8,377 nucleotides of DNA from Desulfurobacteriaceae bacterium (GTDB lineage Bacteria; Aquificota; Aquificia; Desulfurobacteriales; DQVG01): contig DQVG01000053.1 of the NCBI GenBank assembly GCA_015661865.1, forward strand, positions 1-8,377. The letters are read 5' to 3'. Within the stretch, counting starts at the first letter, position 1; the number at the start of each line of letters is the position of its first letter. A program made the translations under genes and the position numbers. Shown here piece after piece: positions 1-6,850 of the stretch. The notes under the pieces are model-generated. The model saw only the letters and a program-made list of their open reading frames with translations, ran no database searches and was not told the DNA's origin.

Positions 1-31
1 AAAGAAGCATAAAAAAAGCGATTATTAACAC
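1..31 (-). CDS. Possible N-terminal start of a following gene (partial, cut by window edge)
   Basis: Directly after the dtd stop codon, the minus strand reads a GTG codon at 31-29 that opens an uninterrupted frame to the window edge. It would encode a hydrophobic start, M-L-I-I-A-F-F-M-L-L, like a signal anchor or first membrane segment. An AAGGA sequence at 46-42, inside dtd, lies 10 bases before it and could serve as a ribosome binding site. An in-frame ATG at 10-8 is an alternative start but has no visible Shine-Dalgarno. Only ten codons are visible, so the product cannot be named. The same bases include a T-run on the minus strand, but no GC-rich stem precedes it, so a terminator is less convincing. 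Confidence 0.25.
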   Translation of the reverse strand, partial: MLIIAFFMLL

Positions 32-487
32 TTAGCAAATTTCCTTACTGTCTAGGATTATAGTAACCGGACCGTCATTGATAAGATGAATTTGCATATT
101 TGCTTGGAACTTTCCGCAAAAAACTTTTTCAGGTTTATACATTTCTTTTAACATTTTTATAAAAACATCAAAGTATTTTTTTGCCTTTTCAATTTCCATA
201 GCCTGGCCAAAGTAAGGCCTTCTGCCCTTTCTACAATCGGCTGCTAAAGTAAACTGGGATACAACTAAAACTTCTCCTTCAATATCCTTTACAGATAAAT
301 TCATCTTTCCTTCTGAATCTTCAAATATTCTTAAATTTATTATTTTATCTATAAATTTTTTAAATAAGGAAATATCATCTCCCTTTTCTAAACATAAAAA
401 AACTAAAAGTCCTTTATTTATTTTTGAAAATTCTTCAGAATCTATTAAAACTTTTGCCTCTAAAACTCTTTGTAAAACTGCTTTCAA
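32..487 (-). CDS. dtd: D-aminoacyl-tRNA deacylase (Dtd)
   Basis: Dtd hydrolyses the ester bond between a D-amino acid, or glycine mischarged on tRNA-Ala, and the tRNA. It is a cytoplasmic homodimer that keeps D-residues out of translation. The 151-residue length is normal for the family. The N-terminus M-K-A-V-L-Q-R-V matches the usual Dtd start, the central S-Q-F-T-L active-site motif is present (about residues 77-81), and the C-terminal N-D-G-P-V-T segment carries the Gly-cisPro motif that rejects L-aminoacyl substrates. The start is TTG at 487-485: it sits 7 bases after a strong AAGGAG (500-495) and gives the family-typical N-terminus, while no upstream ATG fits. The gene is divergent from the 3-dehydroquinate synthase II gene and may be followed by another gene at the edge. 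Nothing is broken or missing. Confidence 0.96.
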   Translation of the reverse strand: MKAVLQRVLEAKVLIDSEEFSKINKGLLVFLCLEKGDDISLFKKFIDKIINLRIFEDSEGKMNLSVKDIEGEVLVVSQFTLAADCRKGRRPYFGQAMEIEKAKKYFDVFIKMLKEMYKPEKVFCGKFQANMQIHLINDGPVTIILDSKEIC

Positions 488-521
488 GTTTTTTCTCCTT
501 TAAAAAGATAATTTTTTTGGC

Positions 522-536
522 AATTATATTATAATT
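522..536. promoter_or_regulatory. Palindromic, back-to-back -10-like elements in the divergent gap
   Basis: AATTATA (522-528) and TATAATT (530-536) form a perfect inverted repeat around one central base. This places a consensus TATAAT on the plus strand (530-535) and another on the minus strand (528-523). They would give start points near 542 for the plus-strand genes and near 516 for dtd, and the latter fits a leader of about 30 bases. No convincing -35 hexamer stands at 16-18 bases from either, so the assignment rests on position and the -10 match in very AT-rich DNA. Confidence 0.3.
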
Positions 537-552
537 TTCATGATTGCTATGG

Positions 553-597
553 TTATAAATTTTCATTTAAAGAGCTCTTATAAAGTTAAATTTATAA
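553..597 (+). repeat. Nested inverted repeat in the leader of the 3-dehydroquinate synthase II gene
   Basis: TTATAAATTT (553-562) is an exact inverted copy of AAATTTATAA (588-597). Between the arms lies the perfect 10-base palindrome AAGAGCTCTT (570-579), and the two symmetry centres are half a base apart. The structure ends 6 bases before the GGAGG ribosome binding site (604-608), so an RNA hairpin or an operator here could affect expression of the downstream run. AT-rich arms arise easily by chance, so function is uncertain. Confidence 0.3.
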
Positions 598-614
598 AAA
601 ATTGGAGGTTTTTA

Positions 615-1640
615 ATGAAAAAAGAAATATATGTATTTATTCAAGATCCAAAAAAGGAAAAAGCAGCTTTAACTACGGCTATTGAATCTGGAGTAGATGG
701 TATCTTAGTAAAAGATGAGCAAGCTAAGAAAGAAGTAGAGAAGTTAGCAAAGGTGAAAGTATATCTTTTAAAAGATATAAATAATAAAGACCCTCAAAAT
801 TTTGTATATGTTCTTATTAAAAATAAATCCGATGAAGAATTAGCAGCTGATTTAGCTAAAAAAGGATATAAAGTTTTAGTTGATACAACAGATTGGACTA
901 TTATCCCTTTGGAAAATATCTTAGCTCAAGCTGATAGTGTCTATACCTTTGTTGAAAATGAAGAAGAAGCTAAAACAGCTTTAAAAATTTTGGAAAAAGG
1001 TGTTAAAGGAATAGTTTTAAAAACCTCAGATATAAACCTTATAAAAAAACTATCTTTGGTAATAAAAAACGAAACTGAAAAATTAAATTTTGTCTCAGCA
1101 ACTATAGAAGAAATCATCCCCTTAGGTATGTGTGATAGAGTCTGTGTAGATACTTGCTCTCTTTTAAAAACTGGAGAAGGTATGCTTGTTGGAAATTCCT
1201 CTTCTGGAATGTTTTTAGTTCATGCTGAAACAGAAGAAAACCCTTATGTAGCTTCAAGACCTTTTAGGGTTAATGCAGGAGCTGTTCATATGTATGTTCG
1301 AGTTCCAAATAATAAAACAAAGTATTTATGCGAGCTCAAGGCTGGAGATGAAGTTATGGTTTATAACTATAAAGGAGAAGGTAGAAAAGTTTATGTTGGA
1401 AGAAACAAACTAGAAAGAAGGCCTATGCTTCTTGTAAAAGCAAAGGTAAAATTGGAAAATGGTAAAGAAAAGGAAATTTCGGCAGTTTTACAGAATGCAG
1501 AAACTATTAGGCTAACCACTCCGGAGGGTAAACCTATTTCCGTAGTAAACTTAAAGAAAGGAGATAAGGTTGTAGCTTATGTGGAAGAAGCTGGAAGGCA
1601 TTTTGGAATGAAAGTAAAAGAAAGTATTATTGAAAAATAA
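615..1640 (+). CDS. aroB': 3-dehydroquinate synthase II (archaeal-type AroB')
   Basis: This family converts 2-amino-3,7-dideoxy-D-threo-hept-6-ulosonate to 3-dehydroquinate by NAD-dependent oxidative deamination and cyclisation. It is the archaeal entry into the shikimate pathway, also found in some anaerobic bacteria. The 341-residue protein has the family's strongest blocks: a central C-V-D-T-C-S-L-L segment followed by G-E-G-M-L-V-G, then E-E-N-P-Y-V-A-S-R-P-F-R-V-N-A-G, L-Q-N-A-E-T-I-R-L, and the C-terminal R-H-F-G-M-K-V-K-E-S-I-I-E-K. I chose ATG 615 because GGAGG stands at 604-608 with a 6-base spacer. The frame is open upstream to 540, but those 25 codons lie in the AT-rich leader and resemble no family N-terminus. 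It leads the plus-strand run, and the next gene begins 16 bases after its stop. Its usual partner AroA' (aldolase-like) is not in the window. It is unrelated in sequence to classical AroB. Confidence 0.95.
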   Translation: MKKEIYVFIQDPKKEKAALTTAIESGVDGILVKDEQAKKEVEKLAKVKVYLLKDINNKDPQNFVYVLIKNKSDEELAADLAKKGYKVLVDTTDWTIIPLENILAQADSVYTFVENEEEAKTALKILEKGVKGIVLKTSDINLIKKLSLVIKNETEKLNFVSATIEEIIPLGMCDRVCVDTCSLLKTGEGMLVGNSSSGMFLVHAETEENPYVASRPFRVNAGAVHMYVRVPNNKTKYLCELKAGDEVMVYNYKGEGRKVYVGRNKLERRPMLLVKAKVKLENGKEKEISAVLQNAETIRLTTPEGKPISVVNLKKGDKVVAYVEEAGRHFGMKVKESIIEK

Positions 1641-1656
1641 TAAAAGAGGTTTTATT

Positions 1657-2325
1657 ATGAGACCAAAAGTTATTATTGTTTCGGAAGTATCTATTGATGG
1701 GAAATTAACTTTAGCAAAAGGTGTTTCTAGTAAGGAGCTAATGAGCCTTATGGATGAGGATGCTAATAAATATCTTCATCAAATTCGGGATCTTTGTGAT
1801 GCTATTTTGGTTGGGGCAGAGACTATAAGGACAGACAATCCTTCTTTAACCGTTAGGTATGTTGAAGGTAAAAATCCAATAAGGGTTATACCAACAAATT
1901 CCTTAAATTTCCCAGAAGAAAGAAATATTTTTAATACTAAAAAAGCAAAAACCATAATTGTAACCTCTCAAAAAGCTTATGAAAATAAAAAAGACTTTGT
2001 AGAAAAGTTAAAAAGAAAAAATGTTGAGTTTTTAATCTGTGGAGAAGATAAAGTAGACTTTAAAAATATGCTTGAAAAGCTTTACGAGATGAATATAAAA
2101 TCCCTCATGGTAGAAGGAGGAGCAAATATAAACTGGCAATTTATAAAAGAAGATTTAGTAGATGAAATTCATTTAATTGTTGTACCCGTTATAGTTGGGG
2201 GAGAAGATGTTCCTACTTTAGTAGGAGGAAAAGGCTTTAAAAGCTTAGATAATATTAAAAGATACAAAGTAAAAGATACTTTTAGGTTAGGCTCACAAAT
2301 TATAAACATTTTTGAAAAAGCTTAA
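1657..2325 (+). CDS. RibD C-terminal-type reductase, probable 2,5-diamino-6-ribosylamino-4(3H)-pyrimidinone 5'-phosphate reductase
   Basis: The protein is a stand-alone RibD_C/dihydrofolate-reductase-like reductase of 222 residues. It has no deaminase domain, unlike the bacterial RibD fusion. In archaea and fungi, enzymes of this build use NAD(P)H to reduce the ribose of the diaminopyrimidine intermediate of riboflavin synthesis, before deamination. Visible motifs are S12-x-D14-G15-K16, the block I-L-V-G53-A-E-T56 with D60-x-P62-x-L64-x-x-R67 (substrate and cofactor site), V-E153-G-G-A, and G181-G182 followed by P186-T187-L. ATG 1657 is preferred over the in-frame TTG at 1630 because AGAGG lies at 1645-1649 and the family starts at R-P-x-V-I. 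It sits 16 bases after the 3-dehydroquinate synthase gene and 15 before the transporter, implying co-transcription. The exact substrate order is inferred from the archaeal-like build. A RibD-type or other small NADPH reductase role is the alternative. Confidence 0.82.
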   Translation: MRPKVIIVSEVSIDGKLTLAKGVSSKELMSLMDEDANKYLHQIRDLCDAILVGAETIRTDNPSLTVRYVEGKNPIRVIPTNSLNFPEERNIFNTKKAKTIIVTSQKAYENKKDFVEKLKRKNVEFLICGEDKVDFKNMLEKLYEMNIKSLMVEGGANINWQFIKEDLVDEIHLIVVPVIVGGEDVPTLVGGKGFKSLDNIKRYKVKDTFRLGSQIINIFEKA

Positions 2326-2340
2326 AGTTTGGAGGAAATT

Positions 2341-3693
2341 ATGCATGAAGCTGTACACTTAGGAGCTCAAATTCCTATTTGGATGGTTATTCCATTTGTT
2401 GGAATGTTATTATCAATTGCTATATTACCCTTAATAGCTCCTCGATTTTGGCATCATAACTTTGGAAAGATTTCTATTTTTTGGGCTCTAGTTTGTGCTA
2501 TTCCCTTTTTACTTATGTATAAAGGAGTAGCTTTCCATGAAATTTTGCATGTTTTAATATCAGAATATATTCCTTTTATAATCCTTTTAGCATCCTTATA
2601 TACCATAGCTGGAGGAATTTATATAAAAGGATCTTTTGTTGGAACTCCCATTTTAAATACTGGAATATTACTTATAGGATCTCTTTTGGCTTCTTTTATG
2701 GGTACTACGGGAGCTGCTATGCTTCTTGTTAGACCCTTAATTAGAGCAAATAGATGGAGAAAAGTTAAAACTTTTATATTAGTTTTCTTTATTTTTTTAG
2801 TTGCTAATATTGGGGGAGCTTTAACTCCCTTAGGAGATCCTCCTTTATTTTTAGGATTTTTAAAAGGAGTTCCTTTTCTATGGACTTTAAAACTTTTTCC
2901 AATTTGGTTAACAGCGATTGCTATTTTACTTTTAATTTATTTTATAATGGATTACTATTTTTACAAAAAAGAGGATCTCTCTAAAAAGCCTACTTCAAAA
3001 GAAAAATTTTCAATTGAAGGTAAATTCAATTTTATTCTTTTACTTGGAGTTTTACTATCTGTTCTTCTAAGTGGTATTCTCCATCTAGGTGAGATTAATA
3101 TTTTAGGAGTTCATTATCCTATTCAGAATTTAATAAGAGATATTGTTTTAGTTGTATTGCTATTCTTATCCTTAGCTTTTACTCCTCAAAGAATTAGAGT
3201 GGAAAATGAATTTACTTGGTTTCCGATAAAAGAAGTTGCAATTTTATTTATTGGAATATTTATAACTATGATTCCATGTTTGAAAATTTTAGAAGCTGGA
3301 GCTCAAGGACCTGCTCGACCAATTGTTGAAATCCTTCAAGCACCTTATCATTATTTTTGGGCAACTGGAATCCTATCTGCATTTTTAGACAATGCTCCAA
3401 CTTATTTAACTTTCCTTATGACTGCTTTAGGGAAATTTTATCCAGGATTGCCTGTAAAGGAAGCAATTCATAAACTTATAGAAAACTATCCTATTTATTT
3501 AGAAGCTATTTCAGCAGGAGCCGTTTTCTTTGGAGCAGTTACTTATATTGGAAATGCACCTAACTTTATGGTAGCTTCTATTGCAAGAGAGCAAGGCATA
3601 GAAATGCCTTCATTTTTTGGATATATATTAAAGTATTCTTTAGTATTTTTAATTCCTACTTTTATTCTCTTAACTTTTATATTTTTTGTTTAA
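2341..3693 (+). CDS. NhaD-like sodium:proton antiporter / ion-transporter superfamily membrane protein
   Basis: This 450-residue integral inner-membrane protein has about eleven or more hydrophobic segments and belongs to the ArsB/NhaD/citrate-transporter superfamily. Members resembling it are usually annotated as sodium:proton antiporters. Hallmarks are the two re-entrant-type signatures: T162-P-L-G-D166-P-P-L-F in the first half and F-L-D350-N-A-P-T plus Y-I-G404-N-A-P-N in the second half, consistent with the inverted-repeat fold. The N-terminal segment rich in His and Trp (W-H-H near residue 36) is seen in this subgroup. The start is ATG 2341 with GGAGG at 2331-2335; the in-frame TTG at 2329 would overlap that ribosome binding site. 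It lies between the riboflavin reductase and hypA. The ion specificity (Na+ or a carboxylate) cannot be told from sequence alone, and antiport is the family-level inference. Confidence 0.85.
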   Translation: MHEAVHLGAQIPIWMVIPFVGMLLSIAILPLIAPRFWHHNFGKISIFWALVCAIPFLLMYKGVAFHEILHVLISEYIPFIILLASLYTIAGGIYIKGSFVGTPILNTGILLIGSLLASFMGTTGAAMLLVRPLIRANRWRKVKTFILVFFIFLVANIGGALTPLGDPPLFLGFLKGVPFLWTLKLFPIWLTAIAILLLIYFIMDYYFYKKEDLSKKPTSKEKFSIEGKFNFILLLGVLLSVLLSGILHLGEINILGVHYPIQNLIRDIVLVVLLFLSLAFTPQRIRVENEFTWFPIKEVAILFIGIFITMIPCLKILEAGAQGPARPIVEILQAPYHYFWATGILSAFLDNAPTYLTFLMTALGKFYPGLPVKEAIHKLIENYPIYLEAISAGAVFFGAVTYIGNAPNFMVASIAREQGIEMPSFFGYILKYSLVFLIPTFILLTFIFFV

Positions 3694-3738
3694 ATCTTGT
3701 AAAAGTTAAAATATTATATAAGGGTTTAGGAATTTAAA

Positions 3739-4110
3739 ATGCATGAATTTTCATTAGCTTTAGGACTTGTAGAAAGATTAAAAGAGCTTGCACAGAAACA
3801 TAAAGCAAAACAGATAGATAAAGTTTATATAAAATGGGGAAAGCTTTCGGGAGTTGTTATAGATTCTTTTATATTTTCATTTAATTTAATAAAAGAAGAG
3901 TATCCAATTTTGAAAAATTGTGAAATTGTTGTAAATGAAGAGCCTATTACTTATAAATGTTTAAATTGTAATTTTGTATTTGAAAAGGAAGATTTTAAGT
4001 TTCCTAAATGTCCAAAATGTGATTCTATACAAGTTAAACAAATTAAAGGAGATGCTTTTCTTATTGAAAAAGTAGAAATGGAAGTGGATGATGAAAATAA
4101 AAAACGTTAA
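3739..4110 (+). CDS. hypA: Hydrogenase maturation nickel metallochaperone HypA
   Basis: HypA delivers Ni(II), with the GTPase HypB, to the large subunit of [NiFe]-hydrogenase, and to urease in some bacteria. It acts in the cytoplasm. The 123-residue protein begins M1-H2-E3, where His2 is the essential nickel ligand. It has the zinc site as two CxxC pairs, C74/C77 and C91/C94, and the conserved G-K-L-S-G-V segment at about 34-39. The start is fixed by the need for His at position 2; a weak AGGAA stands at 3728-3732. It follows the transporter after 45 AT-rich bases and its end overlaps engB by 20 bases, so translation is probably coupled. No hypB or hydrogenase gene is in the window, so its partners are encoded elsewhere. 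Confidence 0.94.
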   Translation: MHEFSLALGLVERLKELAQKHKAKQIDKVYIKWGKLSGVVIDSFIFSFNLIKEEYPILKNCEIVVNEEPITYKCLNCNFVFEKEDFKFPKCPKCDSIQVKQIKGDAFLIEKVEMEVDDENKKR

Positions 4111-4675
4111 ATTTTTAAAAGCAGCGTATAAAAAAGAAGAAATTCCAAGGCATTCTTATAAAGAAATAGCATTTGTGGGAAGATCAAATGTTGGAAAATC
4201 CTCTTTACTTAATATGATTTGTAATAACTTTAAACTTGCCCATGTATCTCAAAAACCTGGAAAAACTAGATCGATAAATTTTTATTTAGTAGATAATAAA
4301 TTTGCCCTTGTGGATTTACCTGGGTATGGATTTGCTAAGGTTTCTAAAAAAGAAAAGAAAACTTGGGAAACTTTAATAGAAAGTTACTTAAATAATAGAA
4401 AAAACTTAAAAGGAGTATTTGTACTAATAGATTCTCGTCATCCTCCTACTTCTTTGGATAAACTTATGATAGATTATCTTAAAAGTTTAGATATACCTTT
4501 TCAAGTTATTCTTACAAAAGTAGATAAACTATCAAAAAATGAAAAAAATAAAGCAATATCTATAGTAAAAAAAGAGTTAGATATAGATGAAGACAAAATA
4601 ATTTTATCTTCTTCAAAAACTAGGGAGGGGAGAGATCAAATAATAAAAAAAATATTTGATTTTCTTAGAGAATAA
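4091..4675 (+). CDS. engB: Ribosome biogenesis GTP-binding protein EngB (YsxC/YihA)
   Basis: EngB is an essential TrmE-Era-EngA-EngB-Septin-like GTPase needed for late 50S subunit assembly. The 194-residue protein has the full set of G motifs: G1 at G30-R-S-N-V-G-K-S37, the P-G-K-T-R switch I segment at 56-60, G3 D75-L-P-G with the family-typical Y-G-F-A-K after it, G4 T142-K-V-D145, and G5 S-S-S-K near 173-176. Length is normal. Two adjacent ATG codons (4088 and 4091) are possible starts. I chose 4091 because GGAAG at 4080-4084 then has a 6-base spacer; 4088 would add one Met. The start lies inside hypA. The gene ends the plus-strand run and converges on mutL with 10 bases between the stops. 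Confidence 0.95.
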   Translation: MKIKNVKFLKAAYKKEEIPRHSYKEIAFVGRSNVGKSSLLNMICNNFKLAHVSQKPGKTRSINFYLVDNKFALVDLPGYGFAKVSKKEKKTWETLIESYLNNRKNLKGVFVLIDSRHPPTSLDKLMIDYLKSLDIPFQVILTKVDKLSKNEKNKAISIVKKELDIDEDKIILSSSKTREGRDQIIKKIFDFLRE

Positions 4676-4685
4676 AGTTTTTTTA

Positions 4686-5969
4686 TTACCTTTTTCTTTT
4701 TAATTTTTTTAAGATATTATTTATACTTTCTTTAACAAATAAAGGACGTCCGTGAGGGCAAGTTATTTTCCCGCTAGAGAAAATTTCAAAAATAATATCT
4801 TTTAAAGTATCTAAATCCATATCTCCTTTTTTAACAAGGGCATATTTACAAGCTTGTTTTTCTGATAAATTTAAAAATTGAGAGTTATAAATTTCAAATA
4901 TTAAATGAAAATCAAAATAATAAACGTATTTGTCTGTATAACCTACTAAAATATCTTCTCCTAAAAAGCCTAAAAGCTTTAAATTAAATATATTTTCACT
5001 TTCTGCTTCCTTAAGTAAAAATCTTTCTTTAGAATAAAAAGGATAAATCTTTTGAGTAAAGGTATCTTTTATATTTTCTAAAATTAATTTTTCAAAAGAT
5101 TTGCTTGTAAATTCAAATTTATCTTTGTAAGGACTTAGGTGAATATCGATATATTCATTTGGAACATTTAAAATAGCTATAACAGTTTTAAAATTAAGAT
5201 TTAAGGGAGATAAAAATTTTTTCTCGAAAAATTTAAAATCCATAGGTCTTTTATTTAATATAAAGATATTTTCAAAATTTTTGATTTTGTCATCTGAATA
5301 AATTATCTTAAAGTATTTCCCTTCTAAAATGGAATAACTTTTATCTTTAAAAATAAGTTTTAACTTTTCTTCAAAAGGTAAGTTTAATAAAGAGATAATA
5401 TTATCCTTTGTTTTTAAAACAAAGGAGATATTTTCATAAGCTAGATAATAAGCAAAAAGTAAGTTTTTAACAAAATTAAAAAATTTTTTCTCTTTTACTG
5501 ACTTTCTTCGGGCTGGAAAGTTATAATAAAGATCCTCTACTAAAACTAAAGTTCCTTGGGAAAATGAAAAAGGCTTGTGCAAAATAATATTTCCGCCTAT
5601 ACTTTTTAAAATTCCGCCTATATTTTCTTCTTTATACTTTGATTTAATCGTAAGTTTGGATATTAAAGCTATAGAATGTAAAGCTTCTCCTCTATAGCCT
5701 AAGCTTTTTAAAGCTTTAACATCTTTTAAAGAATATACTTTGGAAGTATAAAATCTTTTTATGGTTTTTGGTAAATCCTCATAGGGAATTCCAATTCCAT
5801 TATCCTTTACTTTAAAAGAAAACGGGGAGGTTATATCAACTTCTATTTTACTAGCAAAGGCATCTATAGAATTTTCTATTAACTCCTTTATTACATACTC
5901 GGGAGTAGGAGTTCCTTGAGCTGCAGATATATAAGCTTTTACTTCTTCTGGGAGCTCTTTTATTACCAA
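4686..5969 (-). CDS. mutL: DNA mismatch repair protein MutL (short form)
   Basis: MutL couples MutS mismatch recognition to strand incision. The GHKL ATPase domain (about 1-330) is complete: K28-E29-L-I-E-N33-S-x-D-A, D56-N-G-x-G, G91-Y-R-G-E-A-L, D-L-x-x-N150-x-P-A-R-R-K, N239-K-R-P and the ATP-site Lys K282. The C-terminal domain is compact. It keeps D353, H355 and E359 of the endonuclease signature, A373-C374-K, and C404-P-H406-G-R-P, all likely metal ligands, but Phe replaces Gln at 354 and Gln replaces the last Glu at 364. At 427 residues it lacks the long linker and regulatory subdomain of 600-residue MutL proteins and resembles, as I recall it, the Aquifex protein. The N-terminal segment that normally reads I-A-A-G-E-V is changed to I-S-A-A-Q-G. 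The start is TTG 5969, with GGAG 8 bases upstream (5981-5978). It overlaps the end of the nuclease gene by 7 bases. No mutS is in the window. Confidence 0.93.
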   Translation of the reverse strand: MVIKELPEEVKAYISAAQGTPTPEYVIKELIENSIDAFASKIEVDITSPFSFKVKDNGIGIPYEDLPKTIKRFYTSKVYSLKDVKALKSLGYRGEALHSIALISKLTIKSKYKEENIGGILKSIGGNIILHKPFSFSQGTLVLVEDLYYNFPARRKSVKEKKFFNFVKNLLFAYYLAYENISFVLKTKDNIISLLNLPFEEKLKLIFKDKSYSILEGKYFKIIYSDDKIKNFENIFILNKRPMDFKFFEKKFLSPLNLNFKTVIAILNVPNEYIDIHLSPYKDKFEFTSKSFEKLILENIKDTFTQKIYPFYSKERFLLKEAESENIFNLKLLGFLGEDILVGYTDKYVYYFDFHLIFEIYNSQFLNLSEKQACKYALVKKGDMDLDTLKDIIFEIFSSGKITCPHGRPLFVKESINNILKKLKRKR

Positions 5970-6850
5970 TATTTTTTCTCCAAAAGTTTTTCTAATTTTT
6001 TACAATATTTAATATAATCACAATAAAAGCATAATTTTTTATTTTTTTGCTTTAATACTTCAAAACTTTTTTTGTCTATAATTTCAAAAATGGATTTATT
6101 TTCTAATTTTCTTTCAATCTTAAGTAATCTATTTTTTATTTTAAAAAATGTTTTTCGTGTATCTAAATTTTCAATTTTCCTAAAGAAAATTTTGCCATTT
6201 TTAATAACAAAAAAGCTTAAGGTATAAGTCCTTCTTGGTTTTTTTAAAGATACTAAAGCTGCATACCATAAAAGTTGTTTATAGCTTTTATCTTTTAAAG
6301 TTCCTAAAATATTTTTTAAGGACCTATTATTTAATATTCCGGTGGTCTTATGATCCACAATTTGAATTTCTAGGGGTTGTTCTAAGATTAAATCGATTTT
6401 CCCTCTTAAAAAGCTGTGTTTACTTTCATATGGCACATAGGAAAAGTTTTCATCACAAGCATAGCTAGTTTCTACTTCAAATTTTGAGTAATTTTTTTTT
6501 ATTTTTTCAACAAATTTTAATATATAAAGGATATAAGATTCAAAAGTATCTATGTCAAATAACGGTTCAATTTTAGATTTTATTCCTTTAGCTAAATTTA
6601 AAATTATCTTTTCATTTAAAGTAACAGGTTTTGTTAATAATTTTTCAATTACCAAATGAACTCCACTTCCAAAAGCTAAAAATTTATTTTTCTCTACATC
6701 TATTTTATAGATATAACGAAAGAAAAATTTAATGGGACAAGTTAAATAAGAATCATATTTTGAAAAAGACCAAGGTCTTAAATCTTCAATTGAAACTTCT
6801 TTTTCAAAATTTATTTCTATTAAATTATCAAAAATTGTTTTCTGATACAT
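5963..6850 (-). CDS. PD-(D/E)XK nuclease with Cas4/AddB-type iron-sulfur cysteines (RecB-like)
   Basis: The 295-residue protein has the layout of single-domain RecB/Cas4-like DNA nucleases. From the ATG at 6850: a S-x-S-K-Y-x-x-Y-x-x-C-P motif with C38, G61-x-x-x-H65-x-x-x-E69, R-G-K-I-D153, the core D166-H-K168-T-T, Q192-L-L-W-Y196, and a C-terminal C274-x2-C277-x5-C283 triad. One N-terminal and three C-terminal cysteines form the 4Fe-4S staple known in Cas4, AddB and Dna2. Known relatives are metal-dependent, often single-strand-specific, exonucleases. There is no helicase domain and no cas1, cas2 or CRISPR array near, so a CRISPR role is not supported. ATG 6850 and GTG 6862 are both possible starts, and neither has a clear Shine-Dalgarno. 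Its stop overlaps the mutL start, suggesting a shared role in repair. Exact substrate and role are unknown. Confidence 0.85.
   Translation of the reverse strand: MYQKTIFDNLIEINFEKEVSIEDLRPWSFSKYDSYLTCPIKFFFRYIYKIDVEKNKFLAFGSGVHLVIEKLLTKPVTLNEKIILNLAKGIKSKIEPLFDIDTFESYILYILKFVEKIKKNYSKFEVETSYACDENFSYVPYESKHSFLRGKIDLILEQPLEIQIVDHKTTGILNNRSLKNILGTLKDKSYKQLLWYAALVSLKKPRRTYTLSFFVIKNGKIFFRKIENLDTRKTFFKIKNRLLKIERKLENKSIFEIIDKKSFEVLKQKNKKLCFYCDYIKYCKKLEKLLEKKYW

Noticed and set aside
519..535. A sigma-54 type TGGCA element near 518-522
   Set aside because: No matching TTGC-like -12 element follows at the required distance.
540..614. An N-terminal extension of 25 codons in frame with the 3-dehydroquinate synthase II gene
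   Set aside because: It has no ribosome binding site, lies across the leader repeats, resembles no family N-terminus, and a GGAGG precedes ATG 615.
3694..3738. A promoter for hypA in the 45-base gap after the transporter gene
   Set aside because: TTGTAA (3697-3702) and the AT-rich TATTATATA do not stand at a suitable spacing, so read-through from upstream is the simpler reading.
4676..4685. A bidirectional terminator between engB and mutL (T-run 4678-4684)
   Set aside because: Only 10 bases separate the stops and no GC-containing stem precedes the T-run on either strand.
6235..6468. A 77-codon open frame on the plus strand
   Set aside because: It lies wholly inside the nuclease gene on the other strand, has no recognisable motif, and looks like a shadow of that coding sequence.
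5963..6850. Cas4 of a CRISPR system
   Set aside because: The iron-sulfur nuclease layout is shared with non-CRISPR RecB-like enzymes, and there is no cas1, cas2, effector or repeat array in the window.
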